Assembly (NCBI RefSeq): GCF_018199995.1 | Contig: NZ_CP073579.1 | Span: 372,001-436,000 of the forward strand | Direction of reading: 5' to 3' | Origin: Photobacterium sp. GJ3 | GTDB lineage: Bacteria > Pseudomonadota > Gammaproteobacteria > Enterobacterales > Vibrionaceae | Length of the DNA stretch: 64,000 bases | In this document: positions 37,068 through 45,937 of the stretch, piece after piece | Layout of the letters: every line of letters begins with the position of its first letter | How positions within the stretch are numbered: position 1 is the first letter of the stretch | Notes under the pieces: model-generated | Told to the model about the DNA's origin: nothing | The model's input: only the letters and a program-made list of their open reading frames with translations | Database searches by the model: none | Translations under genes and position numbers: made by a program

Positions 37068-37952
37068 CTATCGGGTGCGGAATACTTTGGGGGTTACGCC
37101 GGTTTCCCGTTTAAAGACCTGACTGAAATAGCTGACCGACTGAAAACCATGCGCCAGCGCGATATCCGTGATCGAGGTCTGGGTTGTTCTCAGCGCATCT
37201 TTTGCCAGCGCAATGCGTCGTTGCTGTATCCAGGCGGCAATACTCATGTTGAATTCATCCCGGAAAGCTTGTTTTAAATAGCAAGTGTTGGTGCCGGTTT
37301 GTCGTGCCAGTGCGGTAATAGTCCAGGGGTGATCCGGTGATTGCTCGACCAGAGTCGCCGCTTCCCAGGCAAGCGAGTTCTCGCGCGGATGAATCATCAT
37401 CAGTGCCAGCATTTCTCTGATTTTTCCCTGTAACCACAGTTGCCGGACATCTCCTGTGAACGGACACTGCCAGATAGATTTTGCGACATGCAGCAACTCG
37501 CCATGCATCTGACTTTGCCACCCGGAAAGATATTTGTCGTATTGCGCCAGACTGTGATCCTGCCGGTTATCAACGAGGGCCGAGGCCAGGCCGCTATCAA
37601 ACGGAAAATGGATACGGATTGCCTGAAGATCGCCGCCTTTAGGCAGGATTAGGTCTTCATCCTCTTTTTGGGAGGCCAGAATGGTTGCCATACAGCGATA
37701 GCGGAAGAATTCGGCTGGATATTGCGGATATTCGGGGCTGAATGCCGCGTTGTTTCCGATGGCGCAAATGTAATATCCAGAGGGGGTAGAATCGAGCAAT
37801 TTGATGGTTTTCAAGGCCTTGAGGTGATACACCTGCGCGCTCACACTGGCGTCGAGTAAAACGTTATCGACTTTGCCTTCAAGAAGGTCTGGTGGTAACG
37901 GTTTTACGGGGAGTTGATCCATCGGATACGAGCATGTCATCACAGTCATCAT
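37068..37952 (-). CDS. AraC-family regulator, PchR/YbtA-like
   Basis: 294 aa with a C-terminal AraC double HTH (ITALARQTGTNTCYLKQAFRDEF and SITDIALAHGFQSVSYFSQVFKRETGVTPKVFR). N-terminal part is like PchR/YbtA, which sense siderophores. First gene of the operon with the two ABC half-transporters, 25-94 bases between genes. A Fur box lies 15 bases before the start, so iron repression is likely. Confidence 0.87.
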   Translation of the reverse strand: MMTVMTCSYPMDQLPVKPLPPDLLEGKVDNVLLDASVSAQVYHLKALKTIKLLDSTPSGYYICAIGNNAAFSPEYPQYPAEFFRYRCMATILASQKEDEDLILPKGGDLQAIRIHFPFDSGLASALVDNRQDHSLAQYDKYLSGWQSQMHGELLHVAKSIWQCPFTGDVRQLWLQGKIREMLALMMIHPRENSLAWEAATLVEQSPDHPWTITALARQTGTNTCYLKQAFRDEFNMSIAAWIQQRRIALAKDALRTTQTSITDIALAHGFQSVSYFSQVFKRETGVTPKVFRTR

Positions 37953-37966
37953 CTTTTATTTGGCTT

Positions 37967-37985
37967 GATAATGAGAATGATTATC
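37967..37985 (-). promoter_or_regulatory. Fur box upstream of the AraC gene
   Basis: GATAATGAGAATGATTATC matches the 19-bp Fur consensus (GATAATGATAATCATTATC) in 17 of 19 positions. Confidence 0.8.
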
Positions 37986-38052
37986 GCAAAAGTTCAGTCA
38001 AGCATCAAAGCCCAAGTGCACTCATATGTATAAAAGAATCTGCACATGTATG

Positions 38053-38087
38053 AAAGGTCACGGGCAGCCCTGAGATTGCCCGTGACC
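38053..38087 (-). terminator. Terminator of the MATE gene
   Basis: Perfect 11-bp stem GGTCACGGGCA / TGCCCGTGACC with TTTC on the minus side, just past the MATE stop. Confidence 0.75.
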
Positions 38088-38094
38088 CGCAGCT

Positions 38095-39444
38095 TCAGGC
38101 GTTCACGAATTTCAGCTGGGTTGATGGCTGATGCAGCGCTCGCCACATCGCTGTCAGTGCCAGGACGGCCAGTACGATGTTTGAGAGCGGCATGGCCAGC
38201 CAGACGCCCGCCAGCCCCAGCCATTTCGGCAACAGCCAGAGGAATGGCAACTGAATCAGCATATTGGCCAATGAAATGACCAGCGCCATGCCGCCCCGGC
38301 CGACCGACATGAAATACACTGAACTGATCACAATCAGTCCATCCAGAAACAGGCTGAACAGATGCAGCCTGATGCCGTTTGTTGCTTCACTCAGAAGTGC
38401 AGCATTGCCTTGGTTAAACCAGCCAATGATCGTGTCCGGCAGGAAGTTGAGCAGGGCGATCCAACTGATGCCCACAACGCAGGTGACTTTGCATGCCAGC
38501 CAGACGGTTTGCCGGATTTTATCTGCAGCCTGTTCGCCATGAAAATAACTCACTGGGGGTTGCATCCCTTCGGAAATCCCCTCGGCCAGCAGGTAATACA
38601 GCGTCATCAGATAGCCGACGATAGCATATGCAGCGACATGGGTTGCTGAACCGTACTCCATGAACAGGCGGTTGTGCAGAGCAACCATCACGCCTGTGTA
38701 CAGATACATCACCAGACTGGACGATCCCAGTGCCAGAATATCCGCCATCTTTTTCAGATCGGGCAGGCAAGCCGACGATCGGATTCCGAGTGTCGAAAAC
38801 CGGCTCAGGAAATAACTCAGCCCAAGCAAGAGGACAACACCCTGTGCAGTCACGGTCGCGATGGCAGCGCCCGCCAGTCCCCAGCCCAGCTTGCCGATCA
38901 TCACATAATCCAGCACCGTATTCAGCACCGCGCCCAAAACCATTAAGGCCGTGGCAAATTTCGGAGAATCATCGTTTCGTAATAAAAACGGCATGGCACT
39001 GGCAGCAATACTGATCATTGAAAACACGGCAAAGATCCGCAGGTAGCTGGTGGCATATTCTGCCGTTTGGCCCGCAGCGCCTTGCAAAGCGAGCAAAGGG
39101 CGACCGAACTGCAGTAAAAAAGCAGAGCTTGCCAGCCCGGTGAAAGCAATGACGATCAAGGCATTCCCCAGTGAAGCACGGGCTTGCCCGGTCTCTTGCC
39201 TGCCGCGATAGGTTGAGATCAGGCTGCCAGCACCCATCCCAATCATCAGGCCGGTGCCAAGCAACAGACTGATGATTGGCCAGGCCATGTTCATCGCAGT
39301 CAGACCGTCCTGACCCAGATAGTGACCGACGAAAATGCCATCCACAATCTGATACAAACCGTTGACCAACATCGCCATCACGGCAGGAATGGTAAACCGG
39401 TAAAACGTCCGGCGAATGGATGTGACTTGTTGAATCGCTTCCAT
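38095..39444 (-). CDS. MATE-family efflux transporter
   Basis: About 449 aa from ATG 39444 (GAGG upstream; ATG 39456 also in frame). Twelve TMs in two halves; starts with the family signature YRFTIPAVMAMLVNGLYQIVDGIFVGHYLG. A Na+/H+-driven exporter type. Head-to-head with a LysR gene 110 bases away that probably controls it. Not part of the iron operon: a strong terminator separates them. Confidence 0.9.
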   Translation of the reverse strand: MEAIQQVTSIRRTFYRFTIPAVMAMLVNGLYQIVDGIFVGHYLGQDGLTAMNMAWPIISLLLGTGLMIGMGAGSLISTYRGRQETGQARASLGNALIVIAFTGLASSAFLLQFGRPLLALQGAAGQTAEYATSYLRIFAVFSMISIAASAMPFLLRNDDSPKFATALMVLGAVLNTVLDYVMIGKLGWGLAGAAIATVTAQGVVLLLGLSYFLSRFSTLGIRSSACLPDLKKMADILALGSSSLVMYLYTGVMVALHNRLFMEYGSATHVAAYAIVGYLMTLYYLLAEGISEGMQPPVSYFHGEQAADKIRQTVWLACKVTCVVGISWIALLNFLPDTIIGWFNQGNAALLSEATNGIRLHLFSLFLDGLIVISSVYFMSVGRGGMALVISLANMLIQLPFLWLLPKWLGLAGVWLAMPLSNIVLAVLALTAMWRALHQPSTQLKFVNA

Positions 39445-39554
39445 GATAAACCTCACAAGAACGAAAGCAGATTTCAGAATGGCGATGATTCTCTTATCAG
39501 ATTAAGATGGAATAAAGTTAGTTACTATCCGGTTTTCGGATGGGTGAGGGGATC

Positions 39555-40448
39555 ATGTCACGTATCAATTGGAACCTGGATCAGCTGGAGGCTTTTGTCA
39601 CAGCGGCTCAAACGGGCTCCTTTACTGCAACCGCGCGAAAACTGGGGAAAGCACAGTCACGTATCAGCACCGCGATTGCCAATCTTGAAGCCGATCTGGG
39701 TTTTGCACTGTTTGACCGGGCCGGAAAATATCCGGTGCTCACGGAAGATGGCACTGCCGTTTTGAATGATGCCCTGTCGGTGCTCTCTCAGTGTGAGCGT
39801 TTGCAGTCGCGTGCGTTATCGGTTGCGGCATCTAAACCCGTACAACTGACCATTGCGATGGATGAAGCGGTGCCGATTGAAAATTTTGAAACGCTTTATG
39901 CCGGGCTTGCGCTGCAGTTTCCGAATTTAAGCCTGACATTGCTCAATGGCTCACAGGAAGATATTGCCCGTTGGATTGATGAAGGCAGAGCTGAGCTGGG
40001 ATTCGTGTTACAGGATCACCCGTTGCCATTGTCACTGGAGCGGTATGCGATTGTCCGGACCGGGCAGTCGCTGATCGTATCCGACGATCATCCGCTGGCT
40101 TCGGTTGATGCACCAACCGAAAGCCAGTTGATTGCGTATCGGCAGCTGGTGATTCGGGATCGGATGGGCAATGCAATCGGTAAACCGCTTTCACCAAGCT
40201 ATTGGCACGTCGATAGCTTTTATCTCATTTCATCGTTAGTGATGCGCGGGATCGGCTGGGCCTTTGTACCGGAACATGTTGCCAGAGCCGACTGGTACGC
40301 CGTGAAAACCTTGTCGACGCAGAATTTACCGTATCAGCCGGACTTCATGTTGTCAGCGGTGAAACGCCGGGACAGCGGCTGGAATGATGTGCTGAAGTGG
40401 ATGCTGGATGAAGCGCAGCGCTTATTTCGCGAAGAAGGTGCACGATAA
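39555..40448 (+). CDS. LysR-family transcriptional regulator
   Basis: About 297 aa from ATG 39555 (GAGGGG ribosome site; ATG 39540 also in frame). HTH ATARKLGKAQSRISTAIANLEADLGFALFDR followed by a LysR effector-binding domain. Divergent from the MATE gene and presumably its regulator. A short dyad ATCCG-N5-CGGAT (39527-39541) lies between the two genes. Confidence 0.88.
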   Translation: MSRINWNLDQLEAFVTAAQTGSFTATARKLGKAQSRISTAIANLEADLGFALFDRAGKYPVLTEDGTAVLNDALSVLSQCERLQSRALSVAASKPVQLTIAMDEAVPIENFETLYAGLALQFPNLSLTLLNGSQEDIARWIDEGRAELGFVLQDHPLPLSLERYAIVRTGQSLIVSDDHPLASVDAPTESQLIAYRQLVIRDRMGNAIGKPLSPSYWHVDSFYLISSLVMRGIGWAFVPEHVARADWYAVKTLSTQNLPYQPDFMLSAVKRRDSGWNDVLKWMLDEAQRLFREEGAR

Positions 40449-40525
40449 TTCAGGCATGTCGGAAATCTTCAATCTTTGCTGCGGCTGATTGGGTACTTTA
40501 GTTTCAAAGACAAAGGAGAACCCTC

Positions 40526-40978
40526 ATGACAGCACGATTAGATTATTTCAGTACGGCACCACAGGCGATGGAAATTCTGGTGAAACAGGAGCACTATTTC
40601 CATCATCAGTTTCGCGAATCGGCAACGATGTCGATGACGATTTGGGAATTGGTGAAGCTGAGAGTTTCGCAGATCAATCAATGCGCTTTTTGTATTGATA
40701 TGCACAGTAAAGATGCGATCAAACTGGGCGAACAGCCAGAAAGACTTTATGGACTGAACGCATGGCGGGACATGCCCATGTATACTGATCAGGAACGCGT
40801 CGCACTGGCATTTGCAGAAACGCTCACTGCGGCACAACCGATTTCTGAGACGCAGTATCAGGAAATTCTGAACACGTTCGGTGAGCAGAGCATGGTCGAC
40901 CTGACTTTGGCGATCAATGCGATGAACAGCTGGAATCGGGTGGTGAAAACTTTTCAACCTGCAGTGGGCAGTTTTTAA
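40526..40978 (+). CDS. AhpD-like carboxymuconolactone decarboxylase-family protein
   Basis: 150 aa, all-helical CMD fold. The redox motif is CAFC at C53-C56 with H60 (INQCAFCIDMHS), as in AhpD-type peroxidase partners. Ribosome site AAAGGAG. Four codons before the AraC gene, so the pair is probably one operon. Many such proteins are alkylhydroperoxidase-like; substrate unknown. Confidence 0.88.
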   Translation: MTARLDYFSTAPQAMEILVKQEHYFHHQFRESATMSMTIWELVKLRVSQINQCAFCIDMHSKDAIKLGEQPERLYGLNAWRDMPMYTDQERVALAFAETLTAAQPISETQYQEILNTFGEQSMVDLTLAINAMNSWNRVVKTFQPAVGSF

Positions 40979-40986
40979 ACGGACGG

Positions 40987-41733
40987 GTGATGGATTTCAG
41001 AATCTACAAACCACAAGGAAAACTTGCAGACCATATCCAGGCGATATGGTCTGTTGCTGTCCCTGAAAATCAGGCTGCCGCTGAGCAAAAGCTTCTGTTC
41101 AGCGATGCTGGCACAGGCATTGTGTTCAACCTTGGCTGCGAAATTGTTTGGGGAGAGCGGCCACAGCCGATGGGCGTGGTGCTTGAATCCGTCAGCCCCA
41201 AAGCGCAGGCAGTATTGCTGCCCCCGGGCGCTGTGCTGGCGGGGATTCGTTTTCATCCTGCAATGGGGTTCAGCTTTCTTGGGAAACGTTACGACCGTAC
41301 TGTTCAGGCTGAGGACGATCCGGAACATGCGCGTGCATTACAAGCACTACAGTTGAAGCTGGTCAATAGCACCGGACATCAGGGTAGAATCAGCCTTATC
41401 TACCGCTGGCTGATTCAGTCAATGGATGTCCAGCAAGCGTCACATGATGCGATTTCCGGGATCATGAAAGCGGTGCATTCCCATGATGAGTCGCGGACTT
41501 TGCCTGTCAGTCCTCGTCAGATCGAGCGGCATTTTCAGAAATGGCTCGGTATCACGCCGAAACATTATCAGCGTATTCTCAGGGTGCGAAACACCATCGA
41601 CGTGATCAGAACAACCCCTGATATCAATCTGGCGGAATTGGCTGTCGCACAAGGCTTTTCGGATCAGGCCCATATGACCCGGGAATTTTCTGCCATTGCC
41701 TGTATCACCCCCGGCAATTCAGCCAGCGGGTGA
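40987..41733 (+). CDS. AraC-family regulator with a C-terminal frameshift
   Basis: 248 aa up to the in-frame stop. An N-terminal cupin-like part (LLPPGAVLAGIRFHPAMGFS) precedes an AraC HTH (LPVSPRQIERHFQKWLGITPKHYQRI and INLAELAVAQGFSDQAHMTREF). After ACITPG the frame is unrelated; one extra base in CCCCCGG (41708-41714) restores QFSQRVKQRIARVQ and ends at TAA 41757-41759, the expected ending. Co-transcribed with the AhpD-like gene and probably its regulator. Confidence 0.82.
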   Translation: MMDFRIYKPQGKLADHIQAIWSVAVPENQAAAEQKLLFSDAGTGIVFNLGCEIVWGERPQPMGVVLESVSPKAQAVLLPPGAVLAGIRFHPAMGFSFLGKRYDRTVQAEDDPEHARALQALQLKLVNSTGHQGRISLIYRWLIQSMDVQQASHDAISGIMKAVHSHDESRTLPVSPRQIERHFQKWLGITPKHYQRILRVRNTIDVIRTTPDINLAELAVAQGFSDQAHMTREFSAIACITPGNSASG

Positions 41734-41766
41734 AACAGCGTATTGCCCGGGTTCAGTAATACTTGC

Positions 41767-42978
41767 TCAGCGACATTGATTTGGCCTGGTCTGTTGCTTT
41801 GATGATCTCAGATGTTTCCATATACAGGCTGGGACGAGCAGCGTCAGGATGACCGAAACGGCAACAAGCTGTTTGAAATCAATCGGCTGCGTTGCAGCTT
41901 CCGAAATCATGAAGCTACTGAAGATCGCCCCCAATCCGACTGAAAGATGCTGAACGGCATTCTGAATCCCAGCCATTTTTGTCCGGAGGGCTGCTGGTAA
42001 GTCACTCAGGGTCGAAGTGACTAAGATCAGACTTCGCGCTGAACTGACCGTCATAAATCCGGCAAACATTGCCAGTGCCAGGTGCGGATTGTCCGTAAAA
42101 AACCCCAGGACACTGCATAATCCCATCAGGCCGGACAACACCGCGATACAGGTCAGATCTGAGCATGTCCCGTGATACCTGCTGTAACTCTGAATGAGCA
42201 GGAAAGAACCCGTCCCCCCGGCAAGATAGCTCAGTGCGAGTGATGTTTCAGAGAGATGCAGCCGTTCTACCAGCATGACCGGAAACTGAGTTGACACCAG
42301 AAAGGTGCCAAGGATGGTCATGGCGATCAGTAAGGCGAATGGCAGTACAGCGAATGGAGGCATTTTTTGGGCATCTGCCGGATGTGAATCAAGCTCATCT
42401 TGCGGATGTGTTGCATCGGGACGAATCAGCACCAAAAGCAGACACATGAAAAGCAGTCCTCCGATCACATAGAACGTACTTTGCCAGCCGAAAAAGTGAG
42501 TCAGCCACAGCAAGACAGGGACGCCCAGCGTCAGTGCCAGTGGAAAAGTACTCATCAGCATCGCCATATGTCGTTTCCGCAGCTGAGGAGGACTGACCCG
42601 TGCAAGTGCGTTCATATTCGTCACTGCCAGCATCCCCCCAAAGCAACCTGCTGCGGCTCTGGCAACGAGCAGGGCATTGAAATGCTGTAAAAATGGCAAA
42701 AGAAGCGTCGAAATGGCTAAACCCAGCAGGCAAATCAGGTGCCACTTTCGTTCTGACTGAGCTGAGCGGGTCAACAACAGGCTGCTGAGTGCCGCACAGA
42801 GTGCATAGCTGCCGGACAGGTAGCCCGCCTGGGATGCGTCGTTGTGCGTTTCCTGAAGGATAAATATGCTGAGTGGCACAATGATCAATAAGTCCAGTGC
42901 CATCAGAAAATGGATCAGGTAGGTCAGCATGGTGCCATTGGAACGTGCGGTATGCTCGGAAATACGATTTGAATTCAT
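41767..42978 (-). CDS. MFS transporter (AraJ/sugar-efflux type)
   Basis: About 403 aa from ATG 42978 (TTG 42993 possible; neither has a strong ribosome site). Twelve-TM MFS with typical TM1 and GSYALCAALSSLLLTRSAQSERK loop. Divergent from a LysR gene 101 bases away. An exporter by family; substrate unknown. Confidence 0.85.
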   Translation of the reverse strand: MNSNRISEHTARSNGTMLTYLIHFLMALDLLIIVPLSIFILQETHNDASQAGYLSGSYALCAALSSLLLTRSAQSERKWHLICLLGLAISTLLLPFLQHFNALLVARAAAGCFGGMLAVTNMNALARVSPPQLRKRHMAMLMSTFPLALTLGVPVLLWLTHFFGWQSTFYVIGGLLFMCLLLVLIRPDATHPQDELDSHPADAQKMPPFAVLPFALLIAMTILGTFLVSTQFPVMLVERLHLSETSLALSYLAGGTGSFLLIQSYSRYHGTCSDLTCIAVLSGLMGLCSVLGFFTDNPHLALAMFAGFMTVSSARSLILVTSTLSDLPAALRTKMAGIQNAVQHLSVGLGAIFSSFMISEAATQPIDFKQLVAVSVILTLLVPACIWKHLRSSKQQTRPNQCR

Positions 42979-43032
42979 GGTTGTTTTGTCCAAGTATCGT
43001 TCGAAAACTCAGATTGTATAAACCTGTTCAAA

Positions 43033-43066
43033 GGGATAAATTGGGTTTCATTGGTTTGATTATCCC
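43033..43066. promoter_or_regulatory. GGGATAA-N20-TTATCCC inverted repeat in MFS/LysR promoter
   Basis: Perfect 7-bp arms 20 bases apart lie between the divergent MFS and LysR genes. A candidate LysR site. Confidence 0.4.
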
Positions 43067-43079
43067 GAAAAGTGGGTGA

Positions 43080-43985
43080 ATGATGTTAGAGCAGGTCGAA
43101 ACCCAGTGGCTGCAAACTTTTCATGCTGTCTATCTTTGTCAAAGTTTTAAGCAGGCTGCGGAGATGCTGACGGTGCCAACGTCCAATGTCAGTCGTCATA
43201 TCGCTTTACTTGAATCGGCAATCAACGCACGGCTTTTCGAAAGAACGACTCGCCGGATGACCCCGACAGAGGCAGGGCATCAGCTCTATGGATCAACCTT
43301 GCCATTACTGACGGCCCTGAATGATGCATTGGAGGATGTCCGGGATCATGCCAAAAGCGTCACGGGGCAGTTAAAACTGCTGATGCCTGATTTACCCGTT
43401 TTGGCCGAAACGGTCGTGAGTTTTTGTGAAAAACATCCGCAACTGAGCCTTTGCTGTGAAACCAGCCTGAGCCCGAAAGAAGATTTGCTGGATGGCTTTG
43501 ATATTGTCCTGAGTTTTCACCGGGGAGCGCTGGCAGACAGCGGCTGGGTTGCCAAAGAAGTGTTCCGGAAGCGAAGCTGTATTGTGGGGTCCCCGGCACT
43601 GATTGCGCGGGTTGGACAACCGAAAACGCTGCAAGAAATTCAGCAGTTGCCCTGTATTACGACGCTGACTGCGCTGAATGGCTCGCCGTGGATATTCAAA
43701 ACGGCAGATGGAAAACAACAGACTCTGCCGGTGAAATCTGCATTTAAAGTGAACAGTGGAACCCTGGCCAGCCGGGCGGCGCTTGCTGGATTCGGGTTTG
43801 CCATGTTGGCTCAGGAAGCCTGTCAGGAGGCCATCGAATCGGGTCGGCTGGTTTTGATCGAACTGGAAGCTGAACCGGAAGATTTAGTGCTGCACGCCAT
43901 CTACGCAGGCCGCAAACATCTGCCTCAGAAAATTCGTGCGTTTTTGACGCATCTGGAGAATCAGATGTCCTCCTCAAAGCTTTGA
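43080..43985 (+). CDS. LysR-family transcriptional regulator
   Basis: 301 aa. HTH FKQAAEMLTVPTSNVSRHIALLESAINARLFERTTRR, followed by a LysR effector-binding domain (TGQLKLLMPDLPVLAETVV) as in the CrgA/AaeR-like branch. Divergent from the MFS gene and probably controlling it. Confidence 0.88.
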   Translation: MMLEQVETQWLQTFHAVYLCQSFKQAAEMLTVPTSNVSRHIALLESAINARLFERTTRRMTPTEAGHQLYGSTLPLLTALNDALEDVRDHAKSVTGQLKLLMPDLPVLAETVVSFCEKHPQLSLCCETSLSPKEDLLDGFDIVLSFHRGALADSGWVAKEVFRKRSCIVGSPALIARVGQPKTLQEIQQLPCITTLTALNGSPWIFKTADGKQQTLPVKSAFKVNSGTLASRAALAGFGFAMLAQEACQEAIESGRLVLIELEAEPEDLVLHAIYAGRKHLPQKIRAFLTHLENQMSSSKL

Positions 43986-44146
43986 TGCGATAAGAAACAG
44001 AGCGTTGTTCTGCGGCTGCCGGACTGCGATTCTTTGGCACAACGCAGCATTTCCCATGTTTCTCTGTAGCTGCCGGTAAATGGCTGTGATAGAAAATGAG
44101 CTGAGAAAAATCCAGTGTTCATAATGATTGAGTCAGGAGTCAGGAG

Positions 44147-44644
44147 ATGGCAATTACTATTCGGCACATGGAAGATAAAGACATGGATGGACTGTGTGAC
44201 ATCTATTCAATTTCCAGTGTGCTGGAAAATACATCTCAGTTTATGCATCTGGGCAGTAAACGGATCGGGCAGTTGTTTTCTTCTTCAGACTTGATCACGC
44301 TGGTGGCTGATCTGGATGGTCGCGCTGTGGGCCATGTCACGCTGTTTACCCGCCAGAAACCGAAAGAAAAACATATCGCCAGTACAGCGATTGCTGTTCA
44401 TCCTGAATTTCACGGCAGGGGCGTGGGATCGATGCTGATGGCGGAAGCCATTGATTTATCGGATAACTGGCTGAATGTCCTGCGTCTGGAACTGGAAGTG
44501 AATACCGATAATGCACCAGCGATTGCCCTGTACCGAAAATTTGGTTTTGGCTTGGAAGGTGAGAAGAAAATGGCAACCTTTAAATCGGGTCAGTATGCCG
44601 ATTTATATCTGATGGCCCGGCTTGCAAGCTGGCACCAAGTGTGA
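44147..44644 (+). CDS. GNAT acetyltransferase, YhhY/AaaT-like
   Basis: 165 aa. GNAT motif A is HPEFHGRGVGSMLMAEAI (Q/R-x-x-G-x-G/A type), and motif B is VNTDNAPAIALYRKFGF. Similar by eye to E. coli YhhY, an amino-acid N-acyltransferase. The start follows GGAG. A hairpin and the adenine riboswitch follow on the same strand, so this gene and the deaminase are separate transcripts. Confidence 0.87.
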   Translation: MAITIRHMEDKDMDGLCDIYSISSVLENTSQFMHLGSKRIGQLFSSSDLITLVADLDGRAVGHVTLFTRQKPKEKHIASTAIAVHPEFHGRGVGSMLMAEAIDLSDNWLNVLRLELEVNTDNAPAIALYRKFGFGLEGEKKMATFKSGQYADLYLMARLASWHQV

Positions 44645-44666
44645 GAAAGTTGCCCGCGTTGTACGT

Positions 44667-44689
44667 CTTAACGGTCACAAACCGTTAAG
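44667..44689 (+). terminator. Hairpin after the acetyltransferase gene
   Basis: Perfect 9-bp stem CTTAACGGT / ACCGTTAAG; lacks a T-tract. Confidence 0.55.
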
Positions 44690-44695
44690 ATTCAG

Positions 44696-44762
44696 CTTCG
44701 TATAACCCCACTGATAGGGTGTGGGGGTCTCTACCAGAATCCGTAAAATTCTGATTACGAAG
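44696..44762 (+). ncRNA. Purine (adenine-type) riboswitch aptamer
   Basis: P1 is CTTCGTA / TACGAAG enclosing P2 and P3 with loop sequences ACTGATAGGGT (P2 arm) and ACCAGAATCCGTAAAATTCTG (P3 arm). The core TATAA and GATTA junction segments match the purine riboswitch. The specificity position at 44755 is T, which marks adenine rather than guanine recognition (C in guanine types). The add aptamer of V. vulnificus is very similar. It lies upstream of the adenine deaminase-like gene. Confidence 0.93.
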
Positions 44763-44806
44763 AGTCAAGTCGATGAACGGCTTTTCTCTTTGTGTTAGTC
44801 AGAATC

Positions 44807-44884
44807 CATCTTGCTCCCGCATTGCAGAATTGCTGTTCATCATGCTTATCCACGTATTGAGAACCCGATGAAGAGCAACCCATG
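44807..44884 (+). promoter_or_regulatory. Possible expression platform masking the add ribosome site
   Basis: CAT-C-TTGCTC at 44807-44816 can pair with GAGCAA-CCC-ATG at 44873-44884, closing off the start codon and ribosome site. The aptamer lies 120 bases upstream of the ATG, so how ligand binding couples to this hairpin is unclear. Confidence 0.4.
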
Positions 44885-45886
44885 AATCAATTTATTGCCG
44901 GACTGCCGAAAGTAGAGCTGCATTTGCACATAGAAGGTTCGCTGGAACCTGAGCTGATGTTCGCCCTCGCCGAAAGAAATCAAATTGCCATTCCTTACCG
45001 TTCGCCAGAAGAAGTGCGTGCGGCTTATCAGTTCCATAATCTGCAGTCGTTTCTGGATATTTATTATCAGGGCGCGAATGTCCTGATTCATGAACAGGAT
45101 TTTTATGATCTGACCTGGGCTTATCTGCTGCGGTGCAAGGCAGACAATGTGGTCCACACCGAGATTTTCTTTGATCCGCAGACACATACCGAGCGCGGGA
45201 TCGCGTTTGAAACCGTGGTCCATGGTATCCATCGTGCGCTCGAGCAAGGCCGGACTGAGCTGGGAATTTCCAGCCAGTTGATCCTGTGCTTCTTACGTCA
45301 TTTGGATCAGGATGCGGCATTTCGCACGTTGGAACAGGCGATGCCACACCGCGACAAAATCATTGGGGTCGGGCTGGATTCTTCTGAACTGGGCCATCCG
45401 CCGGAGAAGTTCAAAGATGTGTTTGAGAAAGCACTGGAAGCCGGGTTTCTGACGGTCGCCCACGCCGGGGAAGAAGGGCCATCGCAGAACATCGACAATA
45501 CCCTTGATTTGCTGGGGGCAACCCGGGTTGATCATGGTGTGCGCTGTGTGGAAGATCCGGCGCTGGTTGCGCGGCTGATCCGGGAGCAGGTGCCTTTAAC
45601 CGTGTGTCCGTTGTCGAATCTGAAACTCAAGGTGTTTGAATCGATGCGTGATCACAACATCGTTGAACTCCTGCGAAAAGAGTTATGTGTGACCATTAAC
45701 TCGGATGATCCGGCTTATTTTGGTGGATACATGACAGATAACTTTCAGGCTGTCGCCGATGCGCATCCAATGAGCCGGGAAGAGATTGCTCAGTTCACCT
45801 TCAATGCCATTATGGCCAGTTTTATCAGTGAAGAAGAAAAACAGCGCCTGACGCAGTTGACGCGGAACTATCTGGAATCCTTCTGA
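44882..45886 (+). CDS. add: Adenine deaminase (annotated add-like; adenosine deaminase family)
   Basis: 334 aa, TIM-barrel amidohydrolase. Zinc ligands H14, H16 in ELHLHIEGS, His/Glu in HAGEEGPS, and Asp in [10 protein letters not shown]. The overall pattern ([19 protein letters not shown]-type, [28 protein letters not shown]) follows yeast Aah1 and Pseudomonas PA0148, which use adenine, rather than E. coli Add, which lacks these. An adenine riboswitch is a fitting control. Product hypoxanthine enters purine salvage. The symbol follows V. vulnificus naming. Confidence 0.88.
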   Translation: MNQFIAGLPKVELHLHIEGSLEPELMFALAERNQIAIPYRSPEEVRAAYQFHNLQSFLDIYYQGANVLIHEQDFYDLTWAYLLRCKADNVVHTEIFFDPQTHTERGIAFETVVHGIHRALEQGRTELGISSQLILCFLRHLDQDAAFRTLEQAMPHRDKIIGVGLDSSELGHPPEKFKDVFEKALEAGFLTVAHAGEEGPSQNIDNTLDLLGATRVDHGVRCVEDPALVARLIREQVPLTVCPLSNLKLKVFESMRDHNIVELLRKELCVTINSDDPAYFGGYMTDNFQAVADAHPMSREEIAQFTFNAIMASFISEEEKQRLTQLTRNYLESF

Positions 45887-45892
45887 AACACA

Positions 45893-45914
45893 AAGCCGCT
45901 GGTTTCAGCGGCTT
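45893..45914. terminator. Bidirectional terminator hairpin
   Basis: Perfect 9-bp stem AAGCCGCTG / CAGCGGCTT with a 4-base loop between convergent genes. Confidence 0.75.
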
Positions 45915-45937
45915 GAATGCATCATGGATCCAGAAAA

